From positions 1-58,975 of the forward strand of contig VGEV01000004.1 of assembly GCA_016869175.1 (NCBI GenBank): 58,975 nucleotides of DNA, given 5' to 3'. Made by a program: the position numbers and the translations under genes. This DNA comes from Alphaproteobacteria bacterium. Its GTDB lineage: Bacteria > Pseudomonadota > Alphaproteobacteria > GCA-2731375. A model generated the notes under the pieces. That model did not search any database, had not been told where the DNA came from, and was given only the letters and a program-made list of their open reading frames with translations. Numbering within the stretch: position 1 is the first letter of the stretch; every line of letters starts with the position of its first letter. Positions 11,047 through 19,511 of this stretch are shown in pieces.

Positions 11047-11823
11047 ATGAGCGAATCAGGTCCAGCCAAGATACTAGTGCGCGCCGACGGCACCGCAATT
11101 GCCTATCACCGGCTGCCCGGCCGTGTCCCGGGGGTGATGTTCCTGGGCGGCTTCATGTCCGACATGACCGGCACCAAGGCGACCGCGCTGGAAGCCCACT
11201 GCCGCCGCGTCGGCCGCGCCTTCGTGCGCTTCGACTATCGCGGCCACGGCCAGTCCGCCGGGCGCTTCATCGACGGCACGGTCGGATTGTGGCGGGACGA
11301 CGCGCTGGCGGTGCTGGACGAACTGACCGCCGGGCCGCAGGTGCTGGTCGGCTCCAGCATGGGCGGCTGGATCATGCTGTTGGTGGCGCTGGCGCGGCCG
11401 CGACGGGTGGCCGGACTGGTGGGCGTGGCGGCGGCACCCGATTTCGTCACCCGCATGTGGCAGGACTTCACGCCGGAAATCCGCTCCCGGATCGAGCGCG
11501 ATGGCGTCTATCACCGGCCCTCGCAATACAGCGACGCGCCCTATGCGATCACCCGCCAGCTGCTGGCGGAGGGGCGGCAACATCTGCTGCTCCAGGCGCC
11601 AGTGTCGATCGCTTGTCCGGTCCGCCTGCTGCACGGCATGCTTGATCCGGACGTGCCGTGGCGGCTGTCGCTGGAAGTGGCGGAGAAGCTCTCGAGCGAC
11701 GATGTGACGGTGACGCTCGTCAAGCAGGGCGATCATCGAATGTCGGAACCGGCCGACATCGCGCGGCTGTTGGCCGCGGTCGACGAGCTGGCCGAACATC
11801 CGGCCGCGCCGCCAGCCGCGTGA
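11047..11823 (+). CDS. Alpha/beta-fold hydrolase (ABHD10-like)
   Basis: An alpha/beta hydrolase of 258 residues with a complete apparent triad. The nucleophile elbow is GSSMGGWIML, the acid lies in LLHGMLDPDVPW and the histidine in QGDHRMSEP. The oxyanion-hole segment is FLGGFMSDMTGTKA. The pattern resembles the ABHD10/serine-aminopeptidase-like group (carboxylesterase or thioesterase), common as a single gene in alphaproteobacteria. No signal peptide is evident, so a cytoplasmic location is likely. The substrate is unknown. It is divergently transcribed from the GT4 gene. Confidence 0.85.
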   Translation: MSESGPAKILVRADGTAIAYHRLPGRVPGVMFLGGFMSDMTGTKATALEAHCRRVGRAFVRFDYRGHGQSAGRFIDGTVGLWRDDALAVLDELTAGPQVLVGSSMGGWIMLLVALARPRRVAGLVGVAAAPDFVTRMWQDFTPEIRSRIERDGVYHRPSQYSDAPYAITRQLLAEGRQHLLLQAPVSIACPVRLLHGMLDPDVPWRLSLEVAEKLSSDDVTVTLVKQGDHRMSEPADIARLLAAVDELAEHPAAPPAA

Positions 11824-11826
11824 GGC

Positions 11827-12073
11827 CTAGCCCGTTTGTGGCCGCATGCGATCGGCCGCATCGAAGTACTTGCGGGCATAGGCCACGACCTGCCCGTCGC
11901 TGGGGTGGTCGACGGTTTCCACCGCCACGACCTTGCGCTCCACCGCCGGGGCGTGGCCGTGCAGGTGGCGCATCAGCGCCAGTTTGGCCGTGCCGGGGCC
12001 GACCACCAGGCTTTCCTGCGCGCCCGCCAGCGCTTCCCCGATCGAGCCATAGAACCGCGTGGTGATGCGTCAT
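11827..12073 (-). pseudogene. Degraded paralogue of the adjacent translational-machinery-type protein
   Basis: Two frames hold the two ends of one protein family. From ATG 12073 the frame reads MTHHHAVLWLD, the family N-terminus. In a different frame, from about 12035 to the stop at 11827, it reads EALAGAQESLVVGPGTAKLA followed by VAVETVDHPSDGQVVAYARK and YFDAADRMRPQTG, the family C-terminus. The roughly 45 residues that normally separate these parts are missing, and the junction changes frame. The junction lies in CGGGGAAGCG, a sequence that can encode both the REA of the N-terminal part and the GEA of the C-terminal part, so deletion through a short direct repeat is likely. Confidence 0.8.
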
Positions 12074-12172
12074 GGGCAAGGCACCGTTCGCGCTCGCACC
12101 TGCGGCGCCAAGTGCCCAAGGGATCGGCGCCTTCAGCAAAGCCCGAGCCGCTGCCCGGCGCCTTGCGGCAAA

Positions 12173-12601
12173 TCAGTAGGCCGCCGCCGGCAGGTCCTCC
12201 GGCCGGCCTGGTTCGGCCGGCTCGGCCGGCTCGCACGTCGCCGCCTGGTTTGCACGGCGATGGCTGAAATACTGCCGGGCGAACTCGGTCAGGCAGCCGT
12301 CGCCGCCGGCCACCGTCTCAACGCCCACGACTTGCCGCTCCAGCGCCGGCTGATGCGCCGCCAGATGGCGCAGGAAAGCGAGTTTCGCATCGCCCGGTCC
12401 GACCAGCAGGATGGCCTGCGCGCCGGCCAGCGCGGCCGCGACCGCTTGATGGAAGCCGGTCGTATCCGGCTGGCCACAACCGTGCCGTCTGATCCGGAAG
12501 GGGCGCGCCCCAGACGGTTCAGCTTGAGCCCCCGCGGTCGAGAAATGCGCGAAACGCGCTTCCCGCGCATTCAACCAGACGACCGTGCTGCAAGCGCACA
12601 T
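12173..12601 (-). CDS. Translational machinery-type / host-attachment-like protein
   Basis: A 142-residue protein of a small family annotated in Alphaproteobacteria as translational machinery protein, related to eRF1-domain-like host attachment proteins. Key segments are STVVWLNAREARFAHF (N-terminus), GFHQAVAAALAGAQAILLVG, GPGDAKLAFLRHLAAHQPAL and VVGVETVAGGDGCLTEFARQ. The tail after YFSHRR is an unusual proline/glutamate-rich extension (CEPAEPAEPGRPEDLPAAAY) not expected in the family. A damaged paralogue lies immediately downstream in the same orientation. The molecular function of this family is not established, and the name is family nomenclature only. Confidence 0.72.
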   Translation of the reverse strand: MCACSTVVWLNAREARFAHFSTAGAQAEPSGARPFRIRRHGCGQPDTTGFHQAVAAALAGAQAILLVGPGDAKLAFLRHLAAHQPALERQVVGVETVAGGDGCLTEFARQYFSHRRANQAATCEPAEPAEPGRPEDLPAAAY

Positions 12602-12682
12602 GACGGCACTCCGTTAACAAGCGTCAACCAGATCGCATGTCTGGAGATACGCTTCGCCGCGGCGCAGGGTGGTTGACGGCCG

Positions 12683-13552
12683 TCACGTTGCGGCCAGGCT
12701 TTTCGCCAGGGCGGCTAGGCCCTGGCGATAGGTCGGGTAGCGGAGCCGGACGCCAAGTTCCTGTTTCATCAGGCGATTGTCGATCCGGCGGTGGTCCTCG
12801 AAGAAGCTGCGGGCGAGCGACGACATGTCGGCCTCGGCCAACGGCACGGGCGGCGGCACCGGCAGGCCCAGCAGCCGGGCGCCATGCGCCAGGACATCCT
12901 GCGGCGCGGCCGGTTCGTCGTCCGCGAGGTTGTAGATGACGCCGGCCCGTGGCCGCGCCATGGAGGCGGCAAGCGCCTGCGCGACGTCCGCTGCGTGGAT
13001 GCGCGAGAACTGCTGACCTGGCTTGACGATGTTGCGCGCGGTGCCGGCCCGCAGACGATCGAGCACGCTGCGCCCCGGCCCATAGAGTCCCGCCAGACGG
13101 AAGATGTGTACCGGCAGGCGGTGCCGCAGCCAAAGCTCGCGCCAGCCGGCTTCCGCCGCGGCCCGTCGCTCTCCACGCTCGCCGCTGGGCCGCACCGGCG
13201 CCGTCTCGTCGACCCAAGCGCCGCCGCAATCGCCATAGACGCTGGTGGCGGACAGGTAGCCCAGCCAGCGCAGCGAGGCGAGCGCCGCCAGGTCCCGGCC
13301 ATGCCAACGCAGCACCGCATCCTCGGGCTCCGGCGGCACGCTGACCAGCACGTGCGTGGCGGCTTTCAGCGCCGCCAGGAAATCCGGCAGCGGACGGTCG
13401 CCATCGAAGGCGTGGATGGCAACCCCGGGCAGCGCGCGCCGGGCGCGCGCGAGGTTGCGCGCGGTGCCGGCGATCCGCCAGGCCTCCCGATCGAGCGAAC
13501 GGGCCAGCGCCTGCGCGCAGTAGCCGAAGCCGAAGCAGAACAGCTCGGGCAT
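12683..13552 (-). CDS. SDR-family NAD(P)-dependent epimerase/dehydratase-like protein
   Basis: A 289-residue Rossmann protein of the extended/atypical SDR group, similar to YeeZ-type proteins. The N-terminus FCFGFGYCAQALARSLD is a GxGxxxxxL-type dinucleotide motif. YLSATSVYGDCGGAWVDETA supplies a serine and tyrosine in the SDR catalytic region, though a clean YxxxK is not evident; downstream is FRLAGLYGPGRSVLDRLRAG. A sugar-nucleotide or other hydroxyl substrate is possible, but no function can be assigned. It is a stand-alone minus-strand gene. Confidence 0.8.
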   Translation of the reverse strand: MPELFCFGFGYCAQALARSLDREAWRIAGTARNLARARRALPGVAIHAFDGDRPLPDFLAALKAATHVLVSVPPEPEDAVLRWHGRDLAALASLRWLGYLSATSVYGDCGGAWVDETAPVRPSGERGERRAAAEAGWRELWLRHRLPVHIFRLAGLYGPGRSVLDRLRAGTARNIVKPGQQFSRIHAADVAQALAASMARPRAGVIYNLADDEPAAPQDVLAHGARLLGLPVPPPVPLAEADMSSLARSFFEDHRRIDNRLMKQELGVRLRYPTYRQGLAALAKSLAAT

Positions 13553-13614
13553 GTTGGCGCAGAGTTAGCGGCGACGGTTCGCCGAAACAAGGCGGGGATT
13601 GCTAGACTGCCGGG

Positions 13615-14367
13615 ATGTCCTGGCGGTCGCGAACCGGCGCGGTGGCGCTGGCGGCGCTGATGCTGCCGGCCGGAGCGGCAGGGGCCGACCAGGCCGGCGA
13701 GTATCACACCTGCCTGAAGCTTGTCGGGCGCGATGCCGCACAGGCGTTCGAAGCGGCACTGGCCTGGCGCGAGCGGGGCGGCGGCGCGCCGGCCCGGCAC
13801 TGCGCGGCGCTGGCCCTGGTGCAGCTCGGCCTCTACGCCGAGGCGGCCGCCCGGCTTGAGGAACTGGCGGCGGCCTTGCCGGCCGAAGGCCGCGTGCGCG
13901 CGGCGGAAGTGCTGGCGCAGGCCGCCAATGCCTGGCTGCTCGCCGAGCAGATCGAGCGCGCCGAAGGAGCAGCACGCGCCGCCGCGGCGTGGGCGCCGGA
14001 GGACGCCGAACTGCTGGTCGACTTGGCGCGCATCGTTGCCGAGGCCGGCCGCGACAGCGAAGCCTTGGCGCTGCTTGAGCGCGCGCTGACACTGGCGCCC
14101 GAGCATGACGACGCGCAGGCGTTCCGCGCCGCTGCCTTGCGGCGGCTCGGCCGGCCGGGCGAAGGCTTGGCCGCGGCCGAGCAGGCGCTACGGCTCAACC
14201 AGGAGAACGCGGTGGCCCTGCTGGAACGCGGGCTGGCGCATCGCCAACTCGGCGATCGCCGGGCGGCGCGGGCGGACTTGCATGGCGTGGTGCGCCGACA
14301 TGCCGGGACGCCGGCCGCCAATGCGGCGCAGCGCGAACTGGAAACGCTCGATCTCAAGGTGGAATGA
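13615..14367 (+). CDS. Tetratricopeptide repeat protein, probably exported
   Basis: A 250-residue TPR protein. The first ~24 residues (WRSRTGAVALAALMLPAGAA then GAD) look like a Sec signal peptide, so it is probably periplasmic. The rest is alanine/leucine/glutamate-rich helical repeats. The clearest TPR units are APEDAELLVDLARIVAEAGR, APEHDDAQAFRAAALRRLGR and NQENAVALLERGLAHRQLGD. TPR arrays act as protein-protein scaffolds; no partner is indicated. Its stop codon directly abuts the stop codon of queG on the other strand. Confidence 0.82.
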   Translation: MSWRSRTGAVALAALMLPAGAAGADQAGEYHTCLKLVGRDAAQAFEAALAWRERGGGAPARHCAALALVQLGLYAEAAARLEELAAALPAEGRVRAAEVLAQAANAWLLAEQIERAEGAARAAAAWAPEDAELLVDLARIVAEAGRDSEALALLERALTLAPEHDDAQAFRAAALRRLGRPGEGLAAAEQALRLNQENAVALLERGLAHRQLGDRRAARADLHGVVRRHAGTPAANAAQRELETLDLKVE

Positions 14368-15498
14368 TCAGGCGTTCCATTCCGCCCGCACTGCGGCGTC
14401 TGGCTCGTCCGCTCCGTGCTGCCGGCGCGCGCGCTGGAAGTCGTCGGCCGGCGCCAGGCGCGCCAGGGCCCAGACCGCCATGGCGCGGACCAGCGGCGAA
14501 CGATCGCTCAGCCGTTCCCGCACGACCGGCAGCAAGCCGGGATCGCCGCTGTTGCCGATGGCGATCAGGACGTTGCGCAGAAAGCGCGCGCGCCCCAGCC
14601 GCTTGACGGCGCTGCCGGCGAAGCGACGGCGAAAGCCCACCTCGTCAAGCCGTGCGAGTTCCGCCAGCGGCGGATCGTCGGCCGGCGGACAGGCAGCGAA
14701 AGCCAGCTCGCGCGACTGCCGGGCAAAGCGATTCCATGGACAGACCGCCAGGCAATCGTCGCAGCCATAGATCCGGTTGCCCATGGCGACCCGGAACTCC
14801 GGCGCGATCGTGCCGCGATGTTCGATGGTCAGGTACGAGAGGCAGCGCCGGGCGTCGAGCTGGTAGGGCGCCGGGAAGGCCGCGGTCGGGCAGATGTCGA
14901 GGCAGCGCCGGCAGCGGCCGCAATGGTCGTCATGCGGGCGGGCGGCCGGCAGCGCCAGGTCGGTCAGCAGCACGCCCAGGAACAGCCAGGAGCCGTGTCG
15001 GCGCGACACCAGATTGGTGTGCTTGCCCTGCCAGCCAAGGCCGGCGGCCGCGGCCAGCGGCTTTTCCAGGACGGGGGCGGTGTCGACGAACACCTTGACG
15101 GCGGCGCCATGCCCGCTGGCGACGAACTGCGCCAAGTGCTTCAGTCGGCCCTTCAGCACGGTGTGGTAGTCGCGGCCTTGCGCATAGACCGAAATCGCGC
15201 CCCGGCCGCGCCGGCCCAGCACCGCCAACGGGTTGCGGCCGGGTGCGTAGGACAGGCCGACCACCACGGCGCTGCGCGCGGCCGGCCATAGCACGGCCGG
15301 ATCGGCCCGCCGCGCCGCCTTGGCTTCGAGCCAGGCCATGTCGCCGTGCCGGCCGAGCGCGAGGAACTCCAGGAAGCGTCGACCCGCGGTCCGCACGGCT
15401 TGCGGTTCGGCGATGCCGGCCGCGTCGAAGCCCAGGGCGCCGGCCTTGGCCAGGATTGCCCGCGCGGTCCCGCTCGGCTCAGAAATCGAGATTGGCAT
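14368..15498 (-). CDS. queG: Epoxyqueuosine reductase QueG
   Basis: QueG catalyses the last step of queuosine tRNA modification, reducing epoxyqueuosine with a cobalamin cofactor and two [4Fe-4S] clusters. The 376-residue protein has the conserved segment VFVDTAPVLEKPLAAAAGLG with the catalytic aspartate, then WQGKHTNLVS. Two ferredoxin-type sites follow: CGRCRRCLDICP and CDDCLAVCPWNRFA. A C-terminal HEAT-like part reads FLRNVLIAIGNSGDPGLLPV. Its start at 15498 lies inside the 3' end of the upstream GST gene (20-base overlap), so the two are co-transcribed. Confidence 0.95.
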   Translation of the reverse strand: MPISISEPSGTARAILAKAGALGFDAAGIAEPQAVRTAGRRFLEFLALGRHGDMAWLEAKAARRADPAVLWPAARSAVVVGLSYAPGRNPLAVLGRRGRGAISVYAQGRDYHTVLKGRLKHLAQFVASGHGAAVKVFVDTAPVLEKPLAAAAGLGWQGKHTNLVSRRHGSWLFLGVLLTDLALPAARPHDDHCGRCRRCLDICPTAAFPAPYQLDARRCLSYLTIEHRGTIAPEFRVAMGNRIYGCDDCLAVCPWNRFARQSRELAFAACPPADDPPLAELARLDEVGFRRRFAGSAVKRLGRARFLRNVLIAIGNSGDPGLLPVVRERLSDRSPLVRAMAVWALARLAPADDFQRARRQHGADEPDAAVRAEWNA

Positions 15499-16147
15499 AA
15501 TGCTTGGGCGGCGACATGCCGACGATATGGTCGGCCAGGATGGCGCGAAAGCTCGGCCGCGACTTCACCTTGGCATACCACGCCTTGGCTTCGCCATGGC
15601 GCTCCCAGGCCACGTCGCTCAGATAGTCGATGCAGGACAGGTGCGCCGCCGCCGCGATATCGGCAAGGCTGAATTCGTCGCCGGCCAGGTAGTTCCGTCG
15701 CTCGGCCAGATAGCCGACATATTGCAGGTGATAGTCGAGGTTATAGGCGGCGGCGCGCAGCACCTCGGAATCCGGCCCGCCTTCGCCGTTCAATCGCTTC
15801 ACGACCTTCTCGCGCAACAGGTAGTGGCTGACCTCGCGTTCGAACTTGCGGTCGAACCAGGCGACGAGCCGGCGGGTTTCGGCGCGCTGGCGGGGGCTGC
15901 CGCCCAGCAGGCCGGGCCGCGGCTGGGTTTCCTCCAGATACTCCGCGATCGCCTGGCTGTCCGACAGCACGAGGTTGTCGCCGTCCAGCAGCACCGGCAC
16001 CTCGCCCACGGGGTTGAGCGCCAGGAACTCGCGCCGCCGTTCCCAATAGCGCTCCTCGCGCAGCTCCACCTCGATGCTCTTTTCGCGCAGCTGCACGCGC
16101 AACTTGCGCGACTGCGGCGAGAGCCAGAAGTGATAGAGCACGAGCAT
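15479..16147 (-). CDS. Glutathione S-transferase family protein
   Basis: A 222-residue GST from ATG 16147 (MLVLYHFWLSPQSRKLRVQL). The thioredoxin-like N-terminal domain has the cis-proline segment NPVGEVPVLLDGDNLVLSDS followed by QAIAEYLEE. The all-helical C-terminal domain has the N-capping motif EFSLADIAAAAHLSCIDYLS. The tip residue SPQSRKLR takes the place of a catalytic Ser/Tyr region, so conjugation, reduction or a non-catalytic role are all possible. The open frame extends far upstream but is antisense to other genes. The gene overlaps queG, an arrangement often seen in alphaproteobacteria. Confidence 0.88.
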   Translation of the reverse strand: MLVLYHFWLSPQSRKLRVQLREKSIEVELREERYWERRREFLALNPVGEVPVLLDGDNLVLSDSQAIAEYLEETQPRPGLLGGSPRQRAETRRLVAWFDRKFEREVSHYLLREKVVKRLNGEGGPDSEVLRAAAYNLDYHLQYVGYLAERRNYLAGDEFSLADIAAAAHLSCIDYLSDVAWERHGEAKAWYAKVKSRPSFRAILADHIVGMSPPKHYANLDF

Positions 16148-16185
16148 GCGGGGTTGGGGGTCCTGGGCTGCCTGCCGGGGGGCGT

Positions 16186-17163
16186 TCAATCCATCCGTAG
16201 CACGACCTTGCCGATCGCCTGGCGGTCGACCAGCAGCCGCAAGGCCTGGGCGGCATCGGCCAAGGGCAAGCAGTGCGAGACATGCTGGCGCAACCGGCCG
16301 GCGGCCGCCAGGCGGTAGACCGCGTCGTTCAACTGGCGGCCGATCGTCGCATCTTGCCGGCCGGCTTCGCCGGCGCGCAGGCCGATCACGCGAGCACCTT
16401 TCAGCAATGCGTAGTTGGCCGGCAATTCGCCGGGGCGGCCGCTGGCGAAGCCCACAGCCAGCAGGCGGCCGCCCCAGGCGAGGCAGCGGAGCGATTGCTC
16501 GAAGGCTTCGCCACCCACCGGATCGAAGACCAGGTCGGCGCCTTGCCCGCCGGTCAGGCGCAGCACCTCGTCGCGGAAGTTCTCTGCCGCCCGGTCGATC
16601 GCCCCATCGACGCCGTACTCGATGAGGAAACGGCGCTTGCTCTCGCCGCTCGCCACCGCGATCACCCGCGCACCAAGCTGGCGGCCCAGGTCGACCGCGG
16701 CCAGTCCCGCCCCGCCCGCGGCGCCATGCACCACCAGCACCTCGCCCGGCCGCAATCGGCCGCGTTGCACCAGGGCGTGGTAGGCCGTCAGATAGGCGAC
16801 CGGCAGGGCCGCGCCGGCGACGAAGTCGAGGCCGTCGGGCAGGCGGTTCAACCGCTGCGGCGCCACCGAGACCTCCTCCTGGAAAGTCCCCGGGCGCAGC
16901 TTGACCGTGACCCGGTCGCCCGGGCGGAACGCCTGCACGTCTGGCGCGCATTCCAGGACCTCGCCGGCACCTTCCAGGCCCGGCACGAACGGCAACGGCG
17001 GCCGCAGCTGATAGTCGCCCGCCACCATCAGCACGTCGGGGAAATTGACCGCCGCGGCGTGCAGCCGCACGCGCACCTCGCCCTTGCCCAATTCGGGCCT
17101 GGGCACTTCCTCCAAGCGCAAGACCGATGGCGGCCCCAGCCTGTGGCAGAGCACGGCTTTCAT
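16186..17163 (-). CDS. NADPH:quinone oxidoreductase family protein
   Basis: A 325-residue zinc-independent medium-chain dehydrogenase/reductase of the quinone oxidoreductase (QOR) type. The GroES-like N-terminal domain (MKAVLCHRLGPPSVLRLEEV; AAVNFPDVLMVAGDYQLRPP) lacks the zinc ligands of alcohol dehydrogenases. The Rossmann domain carries VVHGAAGGAGLAAVDLGRQL, the AAGGVG-type NADPH motif, and VFDPVGGEAFEQSLRCLAWG. It probably reduces quinones or enoyl-type carbonyls with NADPH in the cytoplasm. It lies 38 bases upstream of the GST gene on the same strand. Confidence 0.92.
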   Translation of the reverse strand: MKAVLCHRLGPPSVLRLEEVPRPELGKGEVRVRLHAAAVNFPDVLMVAGDYQLRPPLPFVPGLEGAGEVLECAPDVQAFRPGDRVTVKLRPGTFQEEVSVAPQRLNRLPDGLDFVAGAALPVAYLTAYHALVQRGRLRPGEVLVVHGAAGGAGLAAVDLGRQLGARVIAVASGESKRRFLIEYGVDGAIDRAAENFRDEVLRLTGGQGADLVFDPVGGEAFEQSLRCLAWGGRLLAVGFASGRPGELPANYALLKGARVIGLRAGEAGRQDATIGRQLNDAVYRLAAAGRLRQHVSHCLPLADAAQALRLLVDRQAIGKVVLRMD

Positions 17164-17222
17164 GCGCGGCTAGCCTTGATCCGGAGAAGCGCCGGGCAGG
17201 CAAGCACAAATGCGCCGCTGCC

Positions 17223-17948
17223 TCAAGCGGCGTCGTGAAAGATCAGGCCAAGCGCGTAGCGTTGGCCGCAAACCAATGGGCTGACGCCGTGGCGCACGCT
17301 CGCCCGCAACAGTCCGCGCCGCCCCGCCACCGGTCGTTCGTTGACCGCGAAAACGATGCCCTCGCCCCGGCGCAGGGCGATGGCCTGGCCGATCGCCTGT
17401 TGCCGTGGCCGGTTCTCCACCAGCAGGAACTCGCCGCCCGTGAACTCACGTCCGGGCTCGCTCAACAGCACGGTGGCCTGCAGCGGAAAGGCCAACGGAC
17501 CGTACAGATCGCGGTGCAGCCGGTTATAGCCGCCGGCCTGGTAACGCAGCAGCAGCGGGGTCGGCTTGGCCTGGCCATGCCGTGCGCAGACCCGGCGATA
17601 GGCGGCAAGCGCGTCCGGGTAGCGCTCGGGGCGGCCGAGCGCCTGGCACATTCGGTTGGCGATGGGTGCCAGCCGCGCATAGAGCAGGACACGGGCCAGT
17701 GCGACCAACGCCGGCAACGGCTCGGCGAAATACTTGTAGGTCCCTTCGCCGAAACCGTGCCGGGCCATGTCGACCGTGCTGCGGAACAGCCGCGCTTCGG
17801 CAAACTGCCGGCAGAGGCCCCGGCATTCCGTGGCCGTCAGCAGGCCGGGCAGCCGGCAATGGCCCTGGCGATCGAGCGCCGCCTCGGCGGCGGTCCAATC
17901 GAGCGCGGCCAGACGGTCGGCGAGGGCGGGTTCGGGTGTCGGGGCCAT
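17223..17948 (-). CDS. 2OG-Fe(II) oxygenase (prolyl-hydroxylase-like)
   Basis: A 241-residue Fe(II)/2-oxoglutarate dioxygenase of a family widespread in bacteria. Iron-ligand candidates are the HxD in YNRLHRDLYGPLAFPLQ and the distal histidine in RASVRHGVSPL, with the 2OG-binding arginine in CGQRYALGLIFHDA. Other family hallmarks are TPLLLRYQAGGYN and FTGGEFLLVENRPRQQ. The N-terminal part (about 1-90) has the conserved helical TYKYFAEPLPALV segment. The substrate is unknown; protein or small-molecule hydroxylation are both possible. Confidence 0.88.
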   Translation of the reverse strand: MAPTPEPALADRLAALDWTAAEAALDRQGHCRLPGLLTATECRGLCRQFAEARLFRSTVDMARHGFGEGTYKYFAEPLPALVALARVLLYARLAPIANRMCQALGRPERYPDALAAYRRVCARHGQAKPTPLLLRYQAGGYNRLHRDLYGPLAFPLQATVLLSEPGREFTGGEFLLVENRPRQQAIGQAIALRRGEGIVFAVNERPVAGRRGLLRASVRHGVSPLVCGQRYALGLIFHDAA

Positions 17949-17999
17949 GGCGCGACTATCGCCCGGGCGCCGCGCCCGGCGCCATCCGCTTCTTGCCGG

Positions 18000-19487
18000 C
18001 TATGGCTGCCGCAAGCCGAAGAACAGCCGGATGCGGCGCAGCACCTGCGCCTGGTTCGCCAAGGTCAGGTCCGGCAAATCCGGCAGGCGCACGCCAAAGG
18101 CCGCGCGTTGGGCAGCGCGCTGCGCGACGATCTCGCCCAGCTTCTGTGCCAGTTCCTGGCGCCGCTCCAGGATCGGGCTGAAGGTTTCCTTGGTGATTTC
18201 CAGCAATTCGCTGGCCGTGCTGGTGGTGACGGTGGCGCTGCGCGGCTCGCCGGTCAGCAGCGACAGCTCGCCGAAGATCTCACCCGGCCGCAACTGGCCG
18301 AAGCGGCGGCTGCTGCCGTTCTCGGTCGCTTCGCTGACATGCAGCAGGCCCTCCAGCACAACGAATAGCGAGGCGCCCGGCTCGCCCTGGCGCACCACCG
18401 CTTCGCCGGCGGCGAACGAGCGCACGCCGGCGGTGCCGGCCAGCGCGGCCAGCTCGGCCGCGTCCAGCGGCTGGAACAGCGGAACGCGGCCGATCAGCGT
18501 GTCGAGATGGCGGCGCCGGTCGATGTCGCGGGCCGGCATCGGCGCATGGAACAGATCGAGCCGCGGCCCGGTGACGGCGATGCCGGCCTGGTGCAGCTGC
18601 TGCAGGATGTTGCGCCGCACTTCGTCATGCAGGCGCCAGCGGCTCTCGTAGTCGGGCACCCAGAAGCGCAACTGATAGACGATGCCGCGCGGGCTGAAGT
18701 CGATCACCCGCACTTCCGGCTGGCGCGGCAGCGCGTTGACCTCGGGCACCGCCACGGCCGCCGCCAGCAGGATGCGCTCGGCCTGCGCCGGCGGTACGCC
18801 GTTGTCCAGGCTGACGTCGATCCGGTCGCGCCAGTAGGGTTCGGGCGTGCTGTAGTTGCGCAGCACAGTGCTGGCGGCAAGCGCGTTGGGCAGCACAATG
18901 CCGATCCGGTCGATGGTCAACAGCCGGGTGGTGCGCCAGGTCACTTCCACCACTCGACCGGCGGTGTTGGGATCCAGTTCGATCCAGTCGCCCAGCCGGT
19001 AAGGCCGGTCGAGGCTGAGCGTGAGGCCGGCGAAGATGTCGGCCAACGTGTTGCGCAACGCGAAGCCGACGACCGCGACCAGGATCGAAGAGGCGGCCAG
19101 CAGGCCGGTGAGCACACCCTCGAACAGGCTCAAGACGATGGCGGAGAGCGCGAACGCCCAGACGCCCGCCGCCATCAATTCGCGCAGCAATCGTGGCGTC
19201 GATTGCCCGGTGCGGGCCGGCATCAGCCGGAGGAAGACGAGGCCGTCGACCAGGCGCACGGTAAGCCAGGCGGCCGCCGCCCAGAACAGCACATTCGCCG
19301 CCGGCTCGCCCAGCCGGTCGAGCGCCGAGCCCGGCGGCAGGGCCATCCGGGCGCGCCATTCCGGCCAGAGCAGGGTCAGCGCCAAGCCGGCGCCGGCCAA
19401 CAGGGCCGGCAGGGCGATGGCGAGGCGGCGCGGCGCGATGCGCGGGTCGCCGTTCATGCTGGCGTCAGGATGACCCAAGCCAGGCAT
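18000..19487 (-). CDS. MscS-family mechanosensitive channel with C-terminal cyclic-nucleotide-binding domain
   Basis: A 495-residue inner-membrane channel of the bCNG/MscS type. There are several hydrophobic segments in the first ~150 residues, then the MscS pore/beta segment VAVVGFALRNTLADIFAGLT and LDRPYRLGDWIELDPNTAGR. A cytoplasmic alpha-beta region follows, then a cNMP-binding domain from about residue 350. The phosphate-binding cassette LRPGEIFGELSLLTGEPRSA retains the glycine-glutamate and arginine needed to bind cyclic nucleotide. Starts at ATG 19487 or ATG 19457 (MNGDPRIAPRRL) are equally possible; neither has a clear Shine-Dalgarno. Gating by cAMP or cGMP is inferred from the domain. 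Confidence 0.9.
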   Translation of the reverse strand: MPGLGHPDASMNGDPRIAPRRLAIALPALLAGAGLALTLLWPEWRARMALPPGSALDRLGEPAANVLFWAAAAWLTVRLVDGLVFLRLMPARTGQSTPRLLRELMAAGVWAFALSAIVLSLFEGVLTGLLAASSILVAVVGFALRNTLADIFAGLTLSLDRPYRLGDWIELDPNTAGRVVEVTWRTTRLLTIDRIGIVLPNALAASTVLRNYSTPEPYWRDRIDVSLDNGVPPAQAERILLAAAVAVPEVNALPRQPEVRVIDFSPRGIVYQLRFWVPDYESRWRLHDEVRRNILQQLHQAGIAVTGPRLDLFHAPMPARDIDRRRHLDTLIGRVPLFQPLDAAELAALAGTAGVRSFAAGEAVVRQGEPGASLFVVLEGLLHVSEATENGSSRRFGQLRPGEIFGELSLLTGEPRSATVTTSTASELLEITKETFSPILERRQELAQKLGEIVAQRAAQRAAFGVRLPDLPDLTLANQAQVLRRIRLFFGLRQP

Positions 19488-19511
19488 ATCGGCCGGGCAC
19501 CGATTTGCCCG

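Noticed and set aside
12185-12235. GGCCGGCTCGGCCGGCTCG-type repeats as a CRISPR or satellite array
   Set aside because: Short imperfect GC repeats lie inside the coding tail of the translational-machinery-type gene and encode EPAEPAEP; no spacers.
16148-17209. Upstream extension of the GST frame
   Set aside because: It overlaps the quinone oxidoreductase gene in another frame, has arginine/glycine-rich shadow composition, and the GST family start is at 16147.
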